Shown here piece after piece: positions 23,901 to 37,000 of a DNA stretch of 64,000 bases. The notes beneath the pieces were generated by a model, which searched no databases, had not been told where the DNA came from, and worked only from the letters and a program-made list of their open reading frames with translations. Source of the DNA: Anagrus nilaparvatae (Eukaryota; Arthropoda; Insecta; Hymenoptera; Mymaridae); assembly GCA_022575985.1 (NCBI GenBank), contig JAKSXM010000007.1:498501-562500 (forward strand), read 5' to 3'. Numbering within the stretch: the stretch's first letter is position 1; each line of letters starts with the position of its first letter. The position numbers and the translations under genes were made by a program.

Positions 23901-24283
23901 AGCAGTCCCATTCCATTTAAAAATGTTGTACCAAAGAGTTCCTTGAAAATTGTCACCCGCGTTCAAAAAAATGGCATTTTTTCTTTTACTCAATAATTGA
24001 CGAGCCGCAGTTAGTATCCTGGGAAGTCCGCCTATGCAATCTTTTTCTTGTCCTTTTCTGCACGTGCCCGAGGTTGAGTCAGTTTGAACAAACCTTGTGG
24101 ACAGTTGTGGAGAGAATAATAATTTCCAAATTTTGATATTTTTGCATTGTTTTACCTGGCATGAAAATCGTTCCAGTGAATAATGGACAGTTCGAAAGGT
24201 TCGAATAAGTAATTTCGTCCCCTCAGTGAAAAACTCGTTGCACTGTTAATTAAAAGCAATGCCAAACATAAATAAGTCAACAT
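20884..24283 (-). CDS. Secreted 5'-nucleotidase family protein, C-terminus altered by a transposon
   Basis: Ten coding exons, all with GT-AG sites: 24283-24156, 24093-23868, 23451-23335, 23244-23164, 23093-22892, 22818-22618, 22554-22400, 22024-21845, 21236-21100 and 21037-20884 (526 codons plus stop). A signal peptide (MLTYLCLALLLINSATS) precedes the metallophosphatase domain: HWNDFHARF, NAGDNFQGTLWY, LGNHDFGDG, LSHCG, GGHSHSF. The C-terminal nucleotidase domain follows: GECNLANLVTDSM, INAGGLRKSL, LPFENKF, and GGVGIETF in exon 10. Family members hydrolyse extracellular AMP, ADP or ATP, and secreted forms occur in saliva and venom. Oddities: the usual GNHEFD is GNHDFG, removing the Asp of the catalytic His-Asp dyad, and the usual GGDG(F/Y) is GGVGI. 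The inserted element replaces the last 35 residues with about 10 (TLRKRYYRIQ-stop). It could be a catalytically weak secreted protein, a recently damaged gene, or one haplotype's allele. Confidence 0.88.
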
Positions 24284-24631
24284 TTTCACTAGAGGGACTG
24301 ACGCGAATAGAATAAAAAAATTTCAAGAGTTCGTATATCGATCTCTAAGCAAACTATTATTTATTTGAATCTCACTTTTTCCTTATTGTCTTAAAAGATT
24401 TCATAAGAAAACTGTTTCGCGAAAAAATGAAAGCTACTTACATGGAAAGATAAAAATTTTATAAATTTTATCTCCTATCAATTAAATTTTGGATTTGATT
24501 GATAAATATTTAATATTAAATAAAAATATTTGATTTCTGAGCTAACAATAATTTGCTTTATTTTTTTAATAAATAAATTAAAATTTTTGCCTTTGTTGAG
24601 TAAATAATGAATTTCGTAAAAAAAATAGTAA
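24284..24631. promoter_or_regulatory. Upstream region of the 5'-nucleotidase gene
   Basis: The 348 bp between the nucleotidase ATG and the outer end of the large inverted repeat. Any promoter of the minus-strand gene must lie here or inside the palindrome arm. No unambiguous TATA box or initiator can be named because the region is AT-rich throughout. Confidence 0.3.
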
Positions 24632-26608
24632 ATAAAAATAGTAATTCTTTTATATTTTTAGATTAAAGTATACTACTACGCTTTTTGAAATAGGTATACC
24701 TATATATCTTGATTGATAACAACAATTTAAAAAAAAATAATTTTAATCAGGAAAAATTAAGCAGGATCAGAATTACGTCCCATAAAAAATTATGGTATCA
24801 CAGATAATCAAGTAAAGCTTTTCTTCACTTCCTATTTAATACTTTAATAGTTTATTTTTCCTTCGCTTTATATACAATCGAAACCGATATTTTATTACTT
24901 ACGAGAAAGTTTTAGAAACTCTAAGCCTCTGTGAATAATTTTTCAAACTATACCTATAAGAATTTTATGGTAAGGTAGATCTTTCTACAAAAATACCGAT
25001 ATTAGAGAAATCTGCAAACTGCAAACTCGTATATCAGCCAGACAGTAAAAAAAAATTACTTCGATAAAATTCGCGCACTAATTGTATATATATCAGTCTG
25101 GTACTTAAAAAAAATATTATTTGGATTTTCAATCATGATTACAGAGTTTGGTGAGGGGAGGTAAGAATTTTAGGAATTTTATGGTAAATGGGTGGATTTT
25201 AATAGTTTTATCTTGTCAGCGGTCAGAAACCACATATTTCCTAGAGTTCCGCGATACCAAGACAATACGATATTTTGACTAATATCGATATTGGTATTGA
25301 AAATATCGGTCTGGGCCATATTGAAAAGTTGCGTTTTCTCGCCACTGGCGAAGAAAAATCGTATACGACCCTTGTCCATAAATAAAGAATATATCAACAT
25401 TAGCTATATTTGCTATAAGACTACTTTACGTTGTCTTTTCTTGATACTTAATATATATGAGAAATTCCACCAAAATATTGCGCTTATCATGGTCAACCTT
25501 TTGAAAAAAAAAAATTTGAAGGCACACCTTGCTAGTACGTTTTTTTGAGTTCTTTAGATCATATATAGTCACAAAAAAGTGATGAACAGAAAAAATGTTG
25601 CGTGTACAATAGTTTTTTTTTAAGTTGGAAGGTTCAAAATCACGTTTTTCCGATATTTAAAAAAACCAATTTTTGAAACTTTTTTTTAATCGATTAAAAT
25701 CATTCTAAACGATATACTTCTGTTTTTTAACTTATTTTGTACTCATAATTTACTAAAAAAATCGTTTTTATACAGAAATAACACAAATTTTTAATTATTA
25801 GCGACTTAAAGTAGCTCAAAAATTAAAAAAACGTTTTTAAAAATAAAAATTGCTTATTTAGCTTTTAAAACTTTTTTTAGTGGAATTATTATTAAAAGAT
25901 AATGATAAAAAGTTGAATTAAATATAACTCATTAGTTACGAGCTTTAGAAATTACCTAATACAGCTGAAAACAACTCCAAAACTAAATTAACCAATTTTG
26001 GATCATTTTTAAAATAGCAAAATCAGTCTCGTTTTCAATTATTTTCTTTATTACTAATTTTTTTACAGATTTTTTTATTATTTACTTTAATTATACATAT
26101 TTTAAAGTATTATCTTTCTGTTTAAAATAATTTTTCTTTTAATTTTCAACGTCTTAGAGAAGTTCAAATGTTAAATATTGGGTTTTTTAAAAATTCATAG
26201 ACTTGGGATTTTTCTAGCAGATTCAAATGATATTATAAAATGGACTAAAAGACGCATTTCCTAGTAATTTTTCCCGTATAATTCGAACTCACTATTTATT
26301 TTAACATTTTACTACGCTTTACAGGAGAAAAATTCATTTTTTTAGTTTTTTAGGGTACCAATTATGGGGGACTAAATTTTAAAAGTTTCGCAGTCTTCAA
26401 GAAAAAATTTTCTGAATAGTATTTGCAAGAGTTAATTATATATTTTTTCCTCAGGAATTCGATGAAATAACTAGCTTTTTCATCTGGGCTTTTCCTTAGC
26501 CATAAAATCTTATTTTTATATTTTTACTGGCTTTGTCCAGTCTTTTATATTTTGCATTAGTAGCCCATTTCAACCTAAAGGGTTTGAAATATTTAAAATT
26601 ATCTTTAA

Positions 26609-27318
26609 GGGGGTAGACCTAATTGGAACTTTTTCGTAATCGATTTTCTGTTTTTATTTTTTTTGGGTTCGAAAATATCTTAAAAATATGGAAAAAAATT
26701 TTTATAAAGATATCTTGAATAATAAGAAAGTTATAGACGATGAAGCGAGACATCGCGAAAGGCGTAAGATACAGTATTCTAAACTTTAAACGCGTTTTTC
26801 TCGAAACAACGTTTTTTGATTTGTGTGCACGATAACTCAAAAAATAATTAAGATATCTTTTTAATTTTTTGGCTACATTTTTAAAATACAATTATCTTCT
26901 GGATTGATGAAAGGGTTTTTCTAAAAAATGTCCAAATTTTTTTTTCTTTCAAAAAAACATGTGAAAAAAATTGCAATTTTTGAAAAAAATAAAATAATTT
27001 TCACAATTTTCCATTTTCCGAAATTTGAATCCATCAATCCAGAAGAAAAATGTTTCCCAAACATAATTAATTTGGTTTCGTGTGTTTCTGAACAATTTGG
27101 AGACCGGAATCCTGCACACAGTGAAAAGTGAGGCCCAACTTTGAGGACCTCTACTCGGCGCCATTTTGAAAAAATTAAAAAAAAAAAAATAAAAAAAATG
27201 TTTAGCAACTTATAATCTAATAAAGTGCCAACTTTGAAAAAATTATCTCAATTTTTTCTACCCGAAAACCTATCCAGAAAACCACACCTTTTTTCTATCT
27301 CCAATTAGGTCTACCCCC
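26609..27318. mobile_element. TTAA-flanked MITE A in the palindrome spacer
   Basis: The ends GGGGGTAGACCTAATTGGA (from 26609) and TCCAATTAGGTCTACCCCC (to 27318) are perfect inverted repeats. TTAA lies on both sides (26605-26608 and 27319-27322). The interior is non-coding and contains 'aaacgcgtttttctcg', a motif shared with element B. TTAA target use is typical of the piggyBac and Kolobok superfamilies; which one is not determined. Confidence 0.8.
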
Positions 27319-27322
27319 TTAA

Positions 27323-28351
27323 GGCGTATCTCTCATTTCTTAAATTTTTTTTTTGAAAATTTTTTTATTCTTTTTTATTGTTTATAAACCTCTTAAGAAT
27401 GCACACACAAAAATTTGGGCAAAAAAAAATATGGTTTTTGAGATATTAAGATATTAATAATTTTATACCAATATTTTTTTTATTTTTTTTTTTTTTAAAT
27501 TTAATTTTATTACATTATCTTATATTAATAATAATAAAAATATAAAAATATATAAATAAATAAATAATAAAATTTTAAAAAAATAAAAAAACGCTATTAA
27601 ACACAATTCTAAACGTACTCGTCTATCGAAAAACCAAGAAAAGCAGCTAAAAAAGAGGCTCGTATGGGCGAAAAGTAGGCCTATTAAAACAAGAACAATT
27701 TTATTTGGATTTTGAAGGACTTATATATGGCCCAAGGACTGATGGCTAGTTATTTGCAAGTATTATAGGCCTTAAAAATTGAAATATATTAATTAAAACT
27801 AAAAAAAAAACTTTAAACGCGTTTTTCTCAAAATGACTTTTTGTAAACGGTTCCCACGATATCTCTAAAACTAATTGAGCAATTTACACAAAACTTGGTG
27901 CATTTTCTTTATTAAAGTTATAGCTAGAGTTGGTACCTCGGACTAAGCTTAATATGCACCAGAAATTATTTTATGGTCGATTTTCGGGCCATTTTCGTCC
28001 CAAAAATCGTATTTTTTTTAAAAATGCCCACTAAATGGTCAATTTTAAAAATTTTTTCCTCATTCTGGTACCAACTCCAGAGAATACTCTATAGAACATA
28101 ATTCAATTCTGTTTTTTAGTTTCAGCTGTCCTAAAGGGGCGAAATCGTGGGAACCGTTTTTTTCAGACTATACTTTGACGCCCTCTATAATATGAACAAA
28201 ACGACAAATGTAATTTTTTTTTCATTTTTTTTAATGTTTAATAATAGTTTAATAATATAAAAAAAAAAGTTGTTAACTTTGATAATAAAATGATTGAAAT
28301 AAAATGATTTGAAATTTTTTTAAAAATCGATAAAAAAATGAGAGATACCCC
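27323..28351. mobile_element. TTAA-flanked MITE B, sharing a TTAA with element A
   Basis: The ends GGCGTATCTCTCATT and AATGAGAGATACCCC are inverted repeats with one or two mismatches. They are flanked by TTAA at 27319-27322 and 28352-28355. The left TTAA is also the right TTAA of element A, so the two elements abut with one shared target copy. The interior is non-coding, with the same 'aaacgcgtttttctc' motif as element A. Confidence 0.75.
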
Positions 28352-30535
28352 TTAACATAAATAAATAGTCAGTGAAAAACTACTCGATACAATACTAAAA
28401 CTTTTTGTTTTTGAATAGTCGAGTTAATTAATAATTAATGATTTTGCACTAATTCTCCTGTAATCTCAATTTAACGTTACTTGGAGTTCAATAGTTTAAA
28501 AATTTGATTAGTCAGTGAATTTTTATCATAAGACTAAACGATTTCGTATTTTATTGAGCAGTTTTTTCCTGCTTATTTATTAAACCCTTTAGGTTGAAAT
28601 GGGCTACTAATGCAAAATATAAAAGACTGGACAAAGCCAGTAAAAATATAAAAATAAGATTTTATGGCTAAGGAAAAGCCCAGATGAAAAAGCTAGTTAT
28701 TTCATCGAATTCCTGAGGAAAAAATATATAATTAACTCTTGCAAATACTATTCAGAAAATTTTTTCTTGAAGACTGCGAAACTTTTAAAATTTAGTCCCC
28801 CATAATTGGTACCCTAAAAAACTAAAAAAATGAATTTTTCTCCTGTAAAGCGTAGTAAAATGTTAAAATAAATAGTGAGTTCGAATTATACGGGAAAAAT
28901 TACTAGGAAATGCGTCTTTTAGTCCATTTTATAATATCATTTGAATCTGCTAGAAAAATCCCAAGTCTATGAATTTTTAAAAAACCCAATATTTAACATT
29001 TGAACTTCTCTAAGACGTTGAAAATTAAAAGAAAAATTATTTTAAACAGAAAGATAATACTTTAAAATATGTATAATTAAAGTAAATAATAAAAAAATCT
29101 GTAAAAAAATTAGTAATAAAGAAAATAATTGAAAACGAGACTGATTTTGCTATTTTAAAAATGATCCAAAATTGGTTAATTTAGTTTTGGAGTTGTTTTC
29201 AGCTGTATTAGGTAATTTCTAAAGCTCGTAACTAATGAGTTATATTTAATTCAACTTTTTATCATTATCTTTTAATAATAATTCCACTAAAAAAAGTTTT
29301 AAAAGCTAAATAAGCAATTTTTATTTTTAAAAACGTTTTTTTAATTTTTGAGCTACTTTAAGTCGCTAATAATTAAAAATTTGTGTTATTTCTGTATAAA
29401 AACGATTTTTTTAGTAAATTATGAGTACAAAATAAGTTAAAAAACAGAAGTATATCGTTTAGAATGATTTTAATCGATTAAAAAAAAGTTTCAAAAATTG
29501 GTTTTTTTAAATATCGGAAAAACGTGATTTTGAACCTTCCAACTTAAAAAAAAACTATTGTACACGCAACATTTTTTCTGTTCATCACTTTTTTGTGACT
29601 ATATATGATCTAAAGAACTCAAAAAAACGTACTAGCAAGGTGTGCCTTCAAATTTTTTTTTTTCAAAAGGTTGACCATGATAAGCGCAATATTTTGGTGG
29701 AATTTCTCATATATATTAAGTATCAAGAAAAGACAACGTAAAGTAGTCTTATAGCAAATATAGCTAATGTTGATATATTCTTTATTTATGGACAAGGGTC
29801 GTATACGATTTTTCTTCGCCAGTGGCGAGAAAACGCAACTTTTCAATATGGCCCAGACCGATATTTTCAATACCAATATCGATATTAGTCAAAATATCGT
29901 ATTGTCTTGGTATCGCGGAACTCTAGGAAATATGTGGTTTCTGACCGCTGACAAGATAAAACTATTAAAATCCACCCATTTACCATAAAATTCCTAAAAT
30001 TCTTACCTCCCCTCACCAAACTCTGTAATCATGATTGAAAATCCAAATAATATTTTTTTTAAGTACCAGACTGATATATATACAATTAGTGCGCGAATTT
30101 TATCGAAGTAATTTTTTTTTACTGTCTGGCTGATATACGAGTTTGCAGTTTGCAGATTTCTCTAATATCGGTATTTTTGTAGAAAGATCTACCTTACCAT
30201 AAAATTCTTATAGGTATAGTTTGAAAAATTATTCACAGAGGCTTAGAGTTTCTAAAACTTTCTCGTAAGTAATAAAATATCGGTTTCGATTGTATATAAA
30301 GCGAAGGAAAAATAAACTATTAAAGTATTAAATAGGAAGTGAAGAAAAGCTTTACTTGATTATCTGTGATACCATAATTTTTTATGGGACGTAATTCTGA
30401 TCCTGCTTAATTTTTCCTGATTAAAATTATTTTTTTTTAAATTGTTGTTATCAATCAAGATATATAGGTATACCTATTTCAAAAAGCGTAGTAGTATACT
30501 TTAATCTAAAAATATAAAAGAATTACTATTTTTAT

Positions 30536-31005
30536 GGGTATTTATATATTTCATTTTTAGTAAATATTTACATATAAAATTTAAAAGTAGATCATAAATG
30601 CAGGGTATATGCGAGGAAAAGAGATAGAAATATAGAAAGTACACACTCTCTCTTTACCGCATTTGTACTTACGCGCGCTAACATTATACTCAACAACAAA
30701 AAACTTCTTTCGCGTGGCTTTCTTCTTTTGATATTATATTATATATATATAGTCAACTATATGTGTACATGAAGAATAATATATCAAATGGAAGCCCAAA
30801 CAAAACGACGGAGTAAAAGTTAATTTTTTTTTATAAGTATTTATCTTTACTTTTTATAGAAACTCATTGTGATTAAAGAAAAAATAAAAATTGCTAAATA
30901 AAAATAATTCAATGCACTGTAATTATAAATTTATATACACAAAAAGACTTACACGACTAGGGAATAATAAAGTAGGCGTCCCTTTGAATAAATAAAAATA
31001 TCATC
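30536..31005 (+). promoter_or_regulatory. Probable promoter and 5' leader of the PNLDC1-like gene
   Basis: The 470 bp between the palindrome's outer end and the start codon. It contains a pyrimidine/purine stretch (30616-30660), 'acgcgcgcta' at about 30672 and a TA-rich run 'atattatatatatatag' near 30734, but no unique core promoter element can be assigned. The gene's transcription start must lie here or within the right palindrome arm. Confidence 0.35.
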
Positions 31006-34000
31006 ATGGATGTTACGCGTGCAAGTAAGTTTTTTATTTCCACAAATAATTTTATTTTACAATTAATTAAATCTCTAATTTTACGCAGTATTTATTTAAC
31101 CTCAACAACTCCAAAATTAAAATGTTTATAGTTGATGGAGCTGTCAGTGTTAAGTTTGTTTATTCTAAAAGTATAATTTTTATTTATAGATTTTCAAGAA
31201 GTATTGTCAGAACTTGATGATGTCTTAGAAGATGCAACATTTTTATCAATCGATGGCGAATTCACTGGACTTAATTCAGGGCCAGATGCAAGTGCGTTTG
31301 ATACTCCAAGTCAATATTACTCAAAATTACTAAATGGATCCATGGATTTTCTTTTAGTACAATTTGGACTATCAGTTTTCACTTACAACAATGAAAATAA
31401 TAAGTAAGTAGTTCACAAAGCTATTCTCATTATTATAAAAACTAACGGTTCTCATAATTTTCTTCTTATTATTAGATACAGTCAAAGGTCCTACAATTTC
31501 TATGTCTTCCCAAAACCATTTAATAGATCAGCCCCAGATTGCCGTTTTTTATGCCAAGCATCATCTATAACATTTTTAGCAAATCGAGGTTTTGATTTTA
31601 ATAAGTTGTTCACAGAAGGCATTCCTTATCTTACTAGAAACGAAGAAGACATATTGAATAAGAAAATGGAAGAGAAGCAAAAAATGAGGGAAGAAGGACT
31701 GGATTACATTCATATTTCAGACGACGATAGACCCCAAATTGAGGATATTTGGTATAAAATTATACATACTTATAGATAATTCTAATTAATTCTTTTCTCA
31801 CGCTTTCTTGAAGTAGATAAAATTCATCTTATTGATAAATTTTATACTAACTTTACTCATAAAATAATTTTTTAGCACTAGAATAGAAAATTTCTTAGAA
31901 GCAGATGCAGATGAATTACAAATAGATAAATGCAATGCTTTTATAAGACGCCTCGTTTATCAAGAAACTAAAGTAAGATGGCCAAATAAAGTCAGAGTCG
32001 AGACTATAAACGATAATGGAAATCAGTATATTATTATTTACAAATTGGGTACAGAGGAAGAAGAAGAAAAACGAAAATTAGAAAAAATTGAAAGAGAAAA
32101 ACAAGAAGTACAAGATGCTGTGGGATTGAGTGCTCTTTTGAGAAAAATAGCAGATTCTGTAAATAATTTTCTTAATTTTAATAAATGTTTGATTTTTTAA
32201 TAAATAAAAAATATATTTTCAGGGTAAAGTTCTTATAGGTCACAATATGCTGCTAGATTTGTGTCATATTATTCATCAATTTTTTGGTCCTTTGCCACAA
32301 AGTTATACAGAATTCAAATCATTAGTTCATGGACTATTTCCACAGTAAATATAATATTATTTTAATTACATCCACTTTGAATATAAATTATTAAATTTAA
32401 AAAATAATATTTTAGAATTTATGATACCAAAATCATTTGTCAATTATCACCTTTTAAAGACTCTGTACCCTCTATTCTAAATTACTTATTTGATACTGTA
32501 AGTATATCGCCTTTTTCTTTACCTGAAGTTGAAATGATAAAAGATAGAAGTTATACAATAAACAAAGACAAATTACACGAAGCTGGATATGATGCTTTTA
32601 TAACTGGACTTTGTTTCATAGCCATGTGTGATAGACTAGGTAAGCATTTAATTCAACTTTTTTAATTCTGTATTTATTAAAATAATTTTTAAATACATTA
32701 TTCTTAGGTGCTTTACAAAATCCAAAAATTGACAGAGTTCTTGCTAATTCACCAATTTTACAACCGTATTTAAACAAGTAAGTCTTAATTGTATCCCAAA
32801 CGTATTTTTTCAAAATTTAGATTATTAATAAAATAATTTGTTTAGATTATTAATAGCAAGGTTAAAAGATTATCCTTACATACATCTGACTGGAAAAGAT
32901 CGTGAGTTGTTTTTATATAAATTTGAATATTTACAATTTTATATATTTAAACATATAAATTATTATAGCTAATCCTAGCCGGGACCACGTTTTTCATATA
33001 ACTTTTTCAAAAGATTGGAGATATAGCGACTTAGCTCAATTATTCATGCCTTATGGTAAATTATAATTCTTTAAAGTAAATTTTTGAAAACCAGTAAAAA
33101 ATTGTATTTTTAAAAATTAGGTGGTGCATTTATATCTTGGTTATCTGATACCACAGCATACGTTGGTTTGCATAAAAAAGAACAGGCTAAATCTGTAATA
33201 AAAGATCTTTTTAAAGCAAAAAATTACAGTTTACAAAAATATGCTGAACATCAAGCCTGCCTAAACAATAAAAAATCAGTTAATTCAGAGAGAAAAAGAA
33301 AAATGTACGAGTAAGTAATTTTTTATTTACATAATTGTTTTCAGAGTTTTTGGTTTTTATGCATATTTATAAAGCTTTTAATGGGTTTGTGTTTCTATTA
33401 GTTGAATAAAAAATTGTTGTATAAGAGAATTTAGCTTGTTTAATATAATTGAAACTTTTAAAGAATAAGTGATTAAATTTTTAGACGGACAGTACGTACG
33501 CAAGCAGCAATGTAAAAATAATTTTCTTCTATAACAGTCTGACAAAAAAAATTAGCACAACTAAGTAAATAAAAAAAATCTTAAATTACATCGCGGACTA
33601 TCAACTTCATGGAATCTACTGAAATGTTCTTCTTGCGACAGCTTCAGTTTTGTTAGGAGGTTAATTATTGCATTTTAACGCCAAAAAATACCTCTCTTTT
33701 GTTCTTGTTTTTTTTTTTTTTGCTTTTAATGACAATACTTTTGCTAAAATTCTGCATGAAAACTTTTGTTTGAACAAATTTTATATTACTTAAGAGCTGT
33801 GATTACAGTATTTTTAAAGATTTTTTTGAACCATTTCTATAAATGAAAATATTGTTAAACAAATATTAAAAAAGGTATATTTGTTGCCTTATTAATTTAA
33901 AAAGTGTACCTAATAATAGGTATTTATATTTAAAATTTAAAATCTTTTATTTCCATGATTAAATCGCACAAAATTTGTGTAATTTAAAAAAAGAAAGAAA

Positions 34001-37000
34001 ATGTGTGATTTAAAAAATAAAGTACTTCCATATTCAAGTGGATCTATATTACGAACAAATAGTAAAAAGTATGAGAATTACTCTTTACGAACAAATTTAT
34101 ATTTAATTTTAATGTAAATGTTTTATTTTTTACATAATTGAAAGTAAAATATACAAGTAGTTTTAAAATAAGAAAAAAAAAATATTTAATCTGAGTTAAA
34201 GATTGTAGATACTTAAAAATTAAGATAATTTTTTTAAAAGAGACATATAATTAGAAAACTTTTTTTGTAATACACTTTATTTGTGTTAAATGATATATTT
34301 GTTGTTAGATTTAGAATTTTTAAATTTAAAAGCACATTTAAGGTGTATTTATAATGTTATGTTTAAATTAAGAGAGTTTATAACATAAATGCAGAAGAAA
34401 AACAAAAATTATGCTATTGCACAATATTTATTACCAAATTTATTATAAAAACATTATTTATGAACATATAGAGTATATTTACACAATTTACATAAATTTT
34501 TTTTACAAAAATGTGCATTATTTTGTTTTTATGATCATGACGGTACACGAAAAAAAAATTTTATAAATGTAAATTTATTATTATAAAAAAAACTATATTT
34601 ATTTTATTTATAACATCTGTAAACTGATGTTAATAAATAACATTCAAAAAAAATATTTCTTTTTGATAATTAATTTATCTTTACACAAGTATATTTTTGT
34701 TAATCAATAATTTTGCAGCTATTCTAAATTAACTCGATAGCAAAATAAAAAAATTACTACGATTGCAAGATTATTGATTAATATGTAAATTTATTATTAA
34801 ATTATTGTTTTGTTAGAATTTCAAGTATGAAAAATTTATAAATTTGTTGATATTTATTAAGTATATTAAGTTTTTTTGAAATTTTTAGAGGCCAACTTGT
34901 GTGATTGCTCCTATTTAACCTATGGAGAACATATTTTAAAAATATGAGATTTTTAATTATAAGATATCTGTTACTGATATTTTATTAAAAAAAATTTGTC
35001 AACCCAAATTTATCAGATTTTTTAAAAACTATGCAAGTGAAAAATATTTTAAATGTAAAATTTAATTTAATACTGGTATCAAAATAAATCCATAATGTTC
35101 ATTAGAGTATGTGAAAAGTATCTCCTCATCAGAGTATTCAGTTTGCTTCATCTACGTTATCTACGAGGGTTGTGTGGTTACCCGAAATATCGGTCTTTTT
35201 TGTCAGATTTCGTGCAAAGCCCGAAATTTTCCAAAAAAGGTCTGCGGCTGCAGTTTTGAATCGAAAGCTTCCTTGGATAGCCCATTTTCGATCCAACTCG
35301 AAGCAAAATACCCAAAATTTTGGGTACCCGACCCGACTTTCGGTTAACCGGACACTCCTATTATTTACATTCTTAATTTTCACATCATATAAGTTTGTAA
35401 ACTTATAAAAGATGTACTTATGTTAGCATCTAAACAAAGCAGATGAACCAAACTAAGTATTCTGATACTGAAATACTTGTTCTATGTTAGTCTTTATGGA
35501 TTTACTCTATGCTTTAAATTATTGCATTACATATTTTTTGGAATGTCTTTAAACACCTACTTTAAGTTTGGTGTAATTAAGAACATTTAAGAAGTAAAAT
35601 AAATTACAAGATTAAATTAAATTTTTGCAGTACTAATATTTTTTTATTTGCTTAAATTATAAAAAATCTGATTATAGTTTAAAAATATAGTACAAACTTA
35701 TTTGTTTAAATCTGATTATGGTTAAAAATATTAGTACAAAATACCGGGTACAGATTTTGAAAAAAATGCTTAAATCTAGCATATAAATTAAAACATTGCG
35801 AAGCCGAATATTTCCAAAGTAAAAGCACATAGTATAATTATCTGTAGAATTCCGATTTTTTCGTTAATTAACATTACCATTATATTTATCACATACTGAA
35901 ATTGAAAAAAAAATTTAGAAACTGTTTTTTACAGTATTTTCTTATAATAGATTCTATTGGACAAAAAAATAAGGAATTTTTGTTTTACAAAATACATCCC
36001 CCAATTTTATTGGGACGGATCAAATTTTCAAGAAAAAACCACTTTTTTGTGACCAAAGCTTCTTGTGACCAAGCGAAAAATTTTATTTTCAAATAAAAAA
36101 ATTTTGAGTCTGAAAATTGATTGTCTACGAATCAACTTGTTAGTAATTTTACTAAAATTTAGTAATATCGAGTGCTTAATAATCTTTGTTATAGATCAAA
36201 TTTTGATTTTCGATTTTTTGCAGTTTTGCATGCAAGTTTTGTGACCCCCCAGTTGCTAAAAAACCGATTTTTACGTCACGTATGTGAGTAAGATTTTTTC
36301 CGATCCTAGAATGTATAACAAAAATTTGTTCGTCTCAAAAATTTTTTTACCTGAAAATACAGAACTAGTTTTTTTTTTATTTGGATATAATATTTAAATT
36401 TTTTCTTCGGGAGTCCTAGTTTCAGAAAATTCTTATTCTGGTACTAAACTTCTTGATCTGGTACTAAATTTGTGAAATTTTTTTCCTCTTATAATATTTG
36501 TCTTAAAAAAAAGTAAAACCCTTTGTAAACCTAAATAATTTTTTTAACTGGATTATACTAGTTTTAGAAAATTTTTTAATACTCGATTTCATGGAATCGA
36601 TACTTAAATTTGTAATAAAATTTTGCAATCAAAAATTAAAAAAAATGCTTTTTTTTTTGGATGTACTAACTATAATTATTATTGAAGGATATAGTTGTGG
36701 TTCAAAGAAATATTTTCCTATTTTTTGAGGAATCTCAGTGCCAATGGTTCGGCAGCGTTTTTTTTCAAGTTTTTCATTAATTTTAATAATTGTTAAACAT
36801 TTTTGGATTCCTCCTATTTTTTTGCATATAAAGACGTGTTTTAAGATCTCCTCCAGAAACCAATTTTTTTTGTACGCATGGATATGAGTATTGGCCCAAC
36901 TTTCGATGTATCGCATCTACTTTTTTTTCAAATATTTTGTTTTAAATTTGGATGAAACGCCTAATTTTATTTAATGAAAGTATTAGTTTTAGAAACATCG

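Larger units (their letters stand above)
24632..30535. mobile_element. 5.9-kb inverted-repeat structure with 1,954-bp arms
   Basis: Left arm 24632-26585 and right arm 28582-30535 have equal length and match as reverse complements in every section compared, including homopolymer lengths. The outer ends are ATAAAAATAGTAATTC...GAATTACTATTTTTAT; the inner ends stop at 'aaagggttt'. The spacer is 1,996 bp. Small overlapping open frames (73 and 85 residues) occur in mirror-image pairs in the two arms and have no recognised motif. No transposase is visible and no clear target-site duplication was found. A foldback-type element, a recent inverted duplication, or an assembly artefact are the alternatives. 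Confidence 0.85.

Noticed and set aside
25179..25548. 73- and 85-residue frames mirrored at 29619-29988
   Set aside because: They exist twice only because they lie in the palindrome arms, overlap each other antisense, and show no motif, signal or splice context.
26921..27208. 95-residue minus-strand frame
   Set aside because: It lies entirely within MITE A and is dominated by Phe/Lys runs typical of A/T-rich non-coding sequence.
35111..35408. Three overlapping ~80-residue frames around 'cggttaaccgg', considered as a retrotransposon fragment
   Set aside because: No reverse transcriptase, integrase or gag motif could be seen, and three frames are open at once, which is typical of chance.
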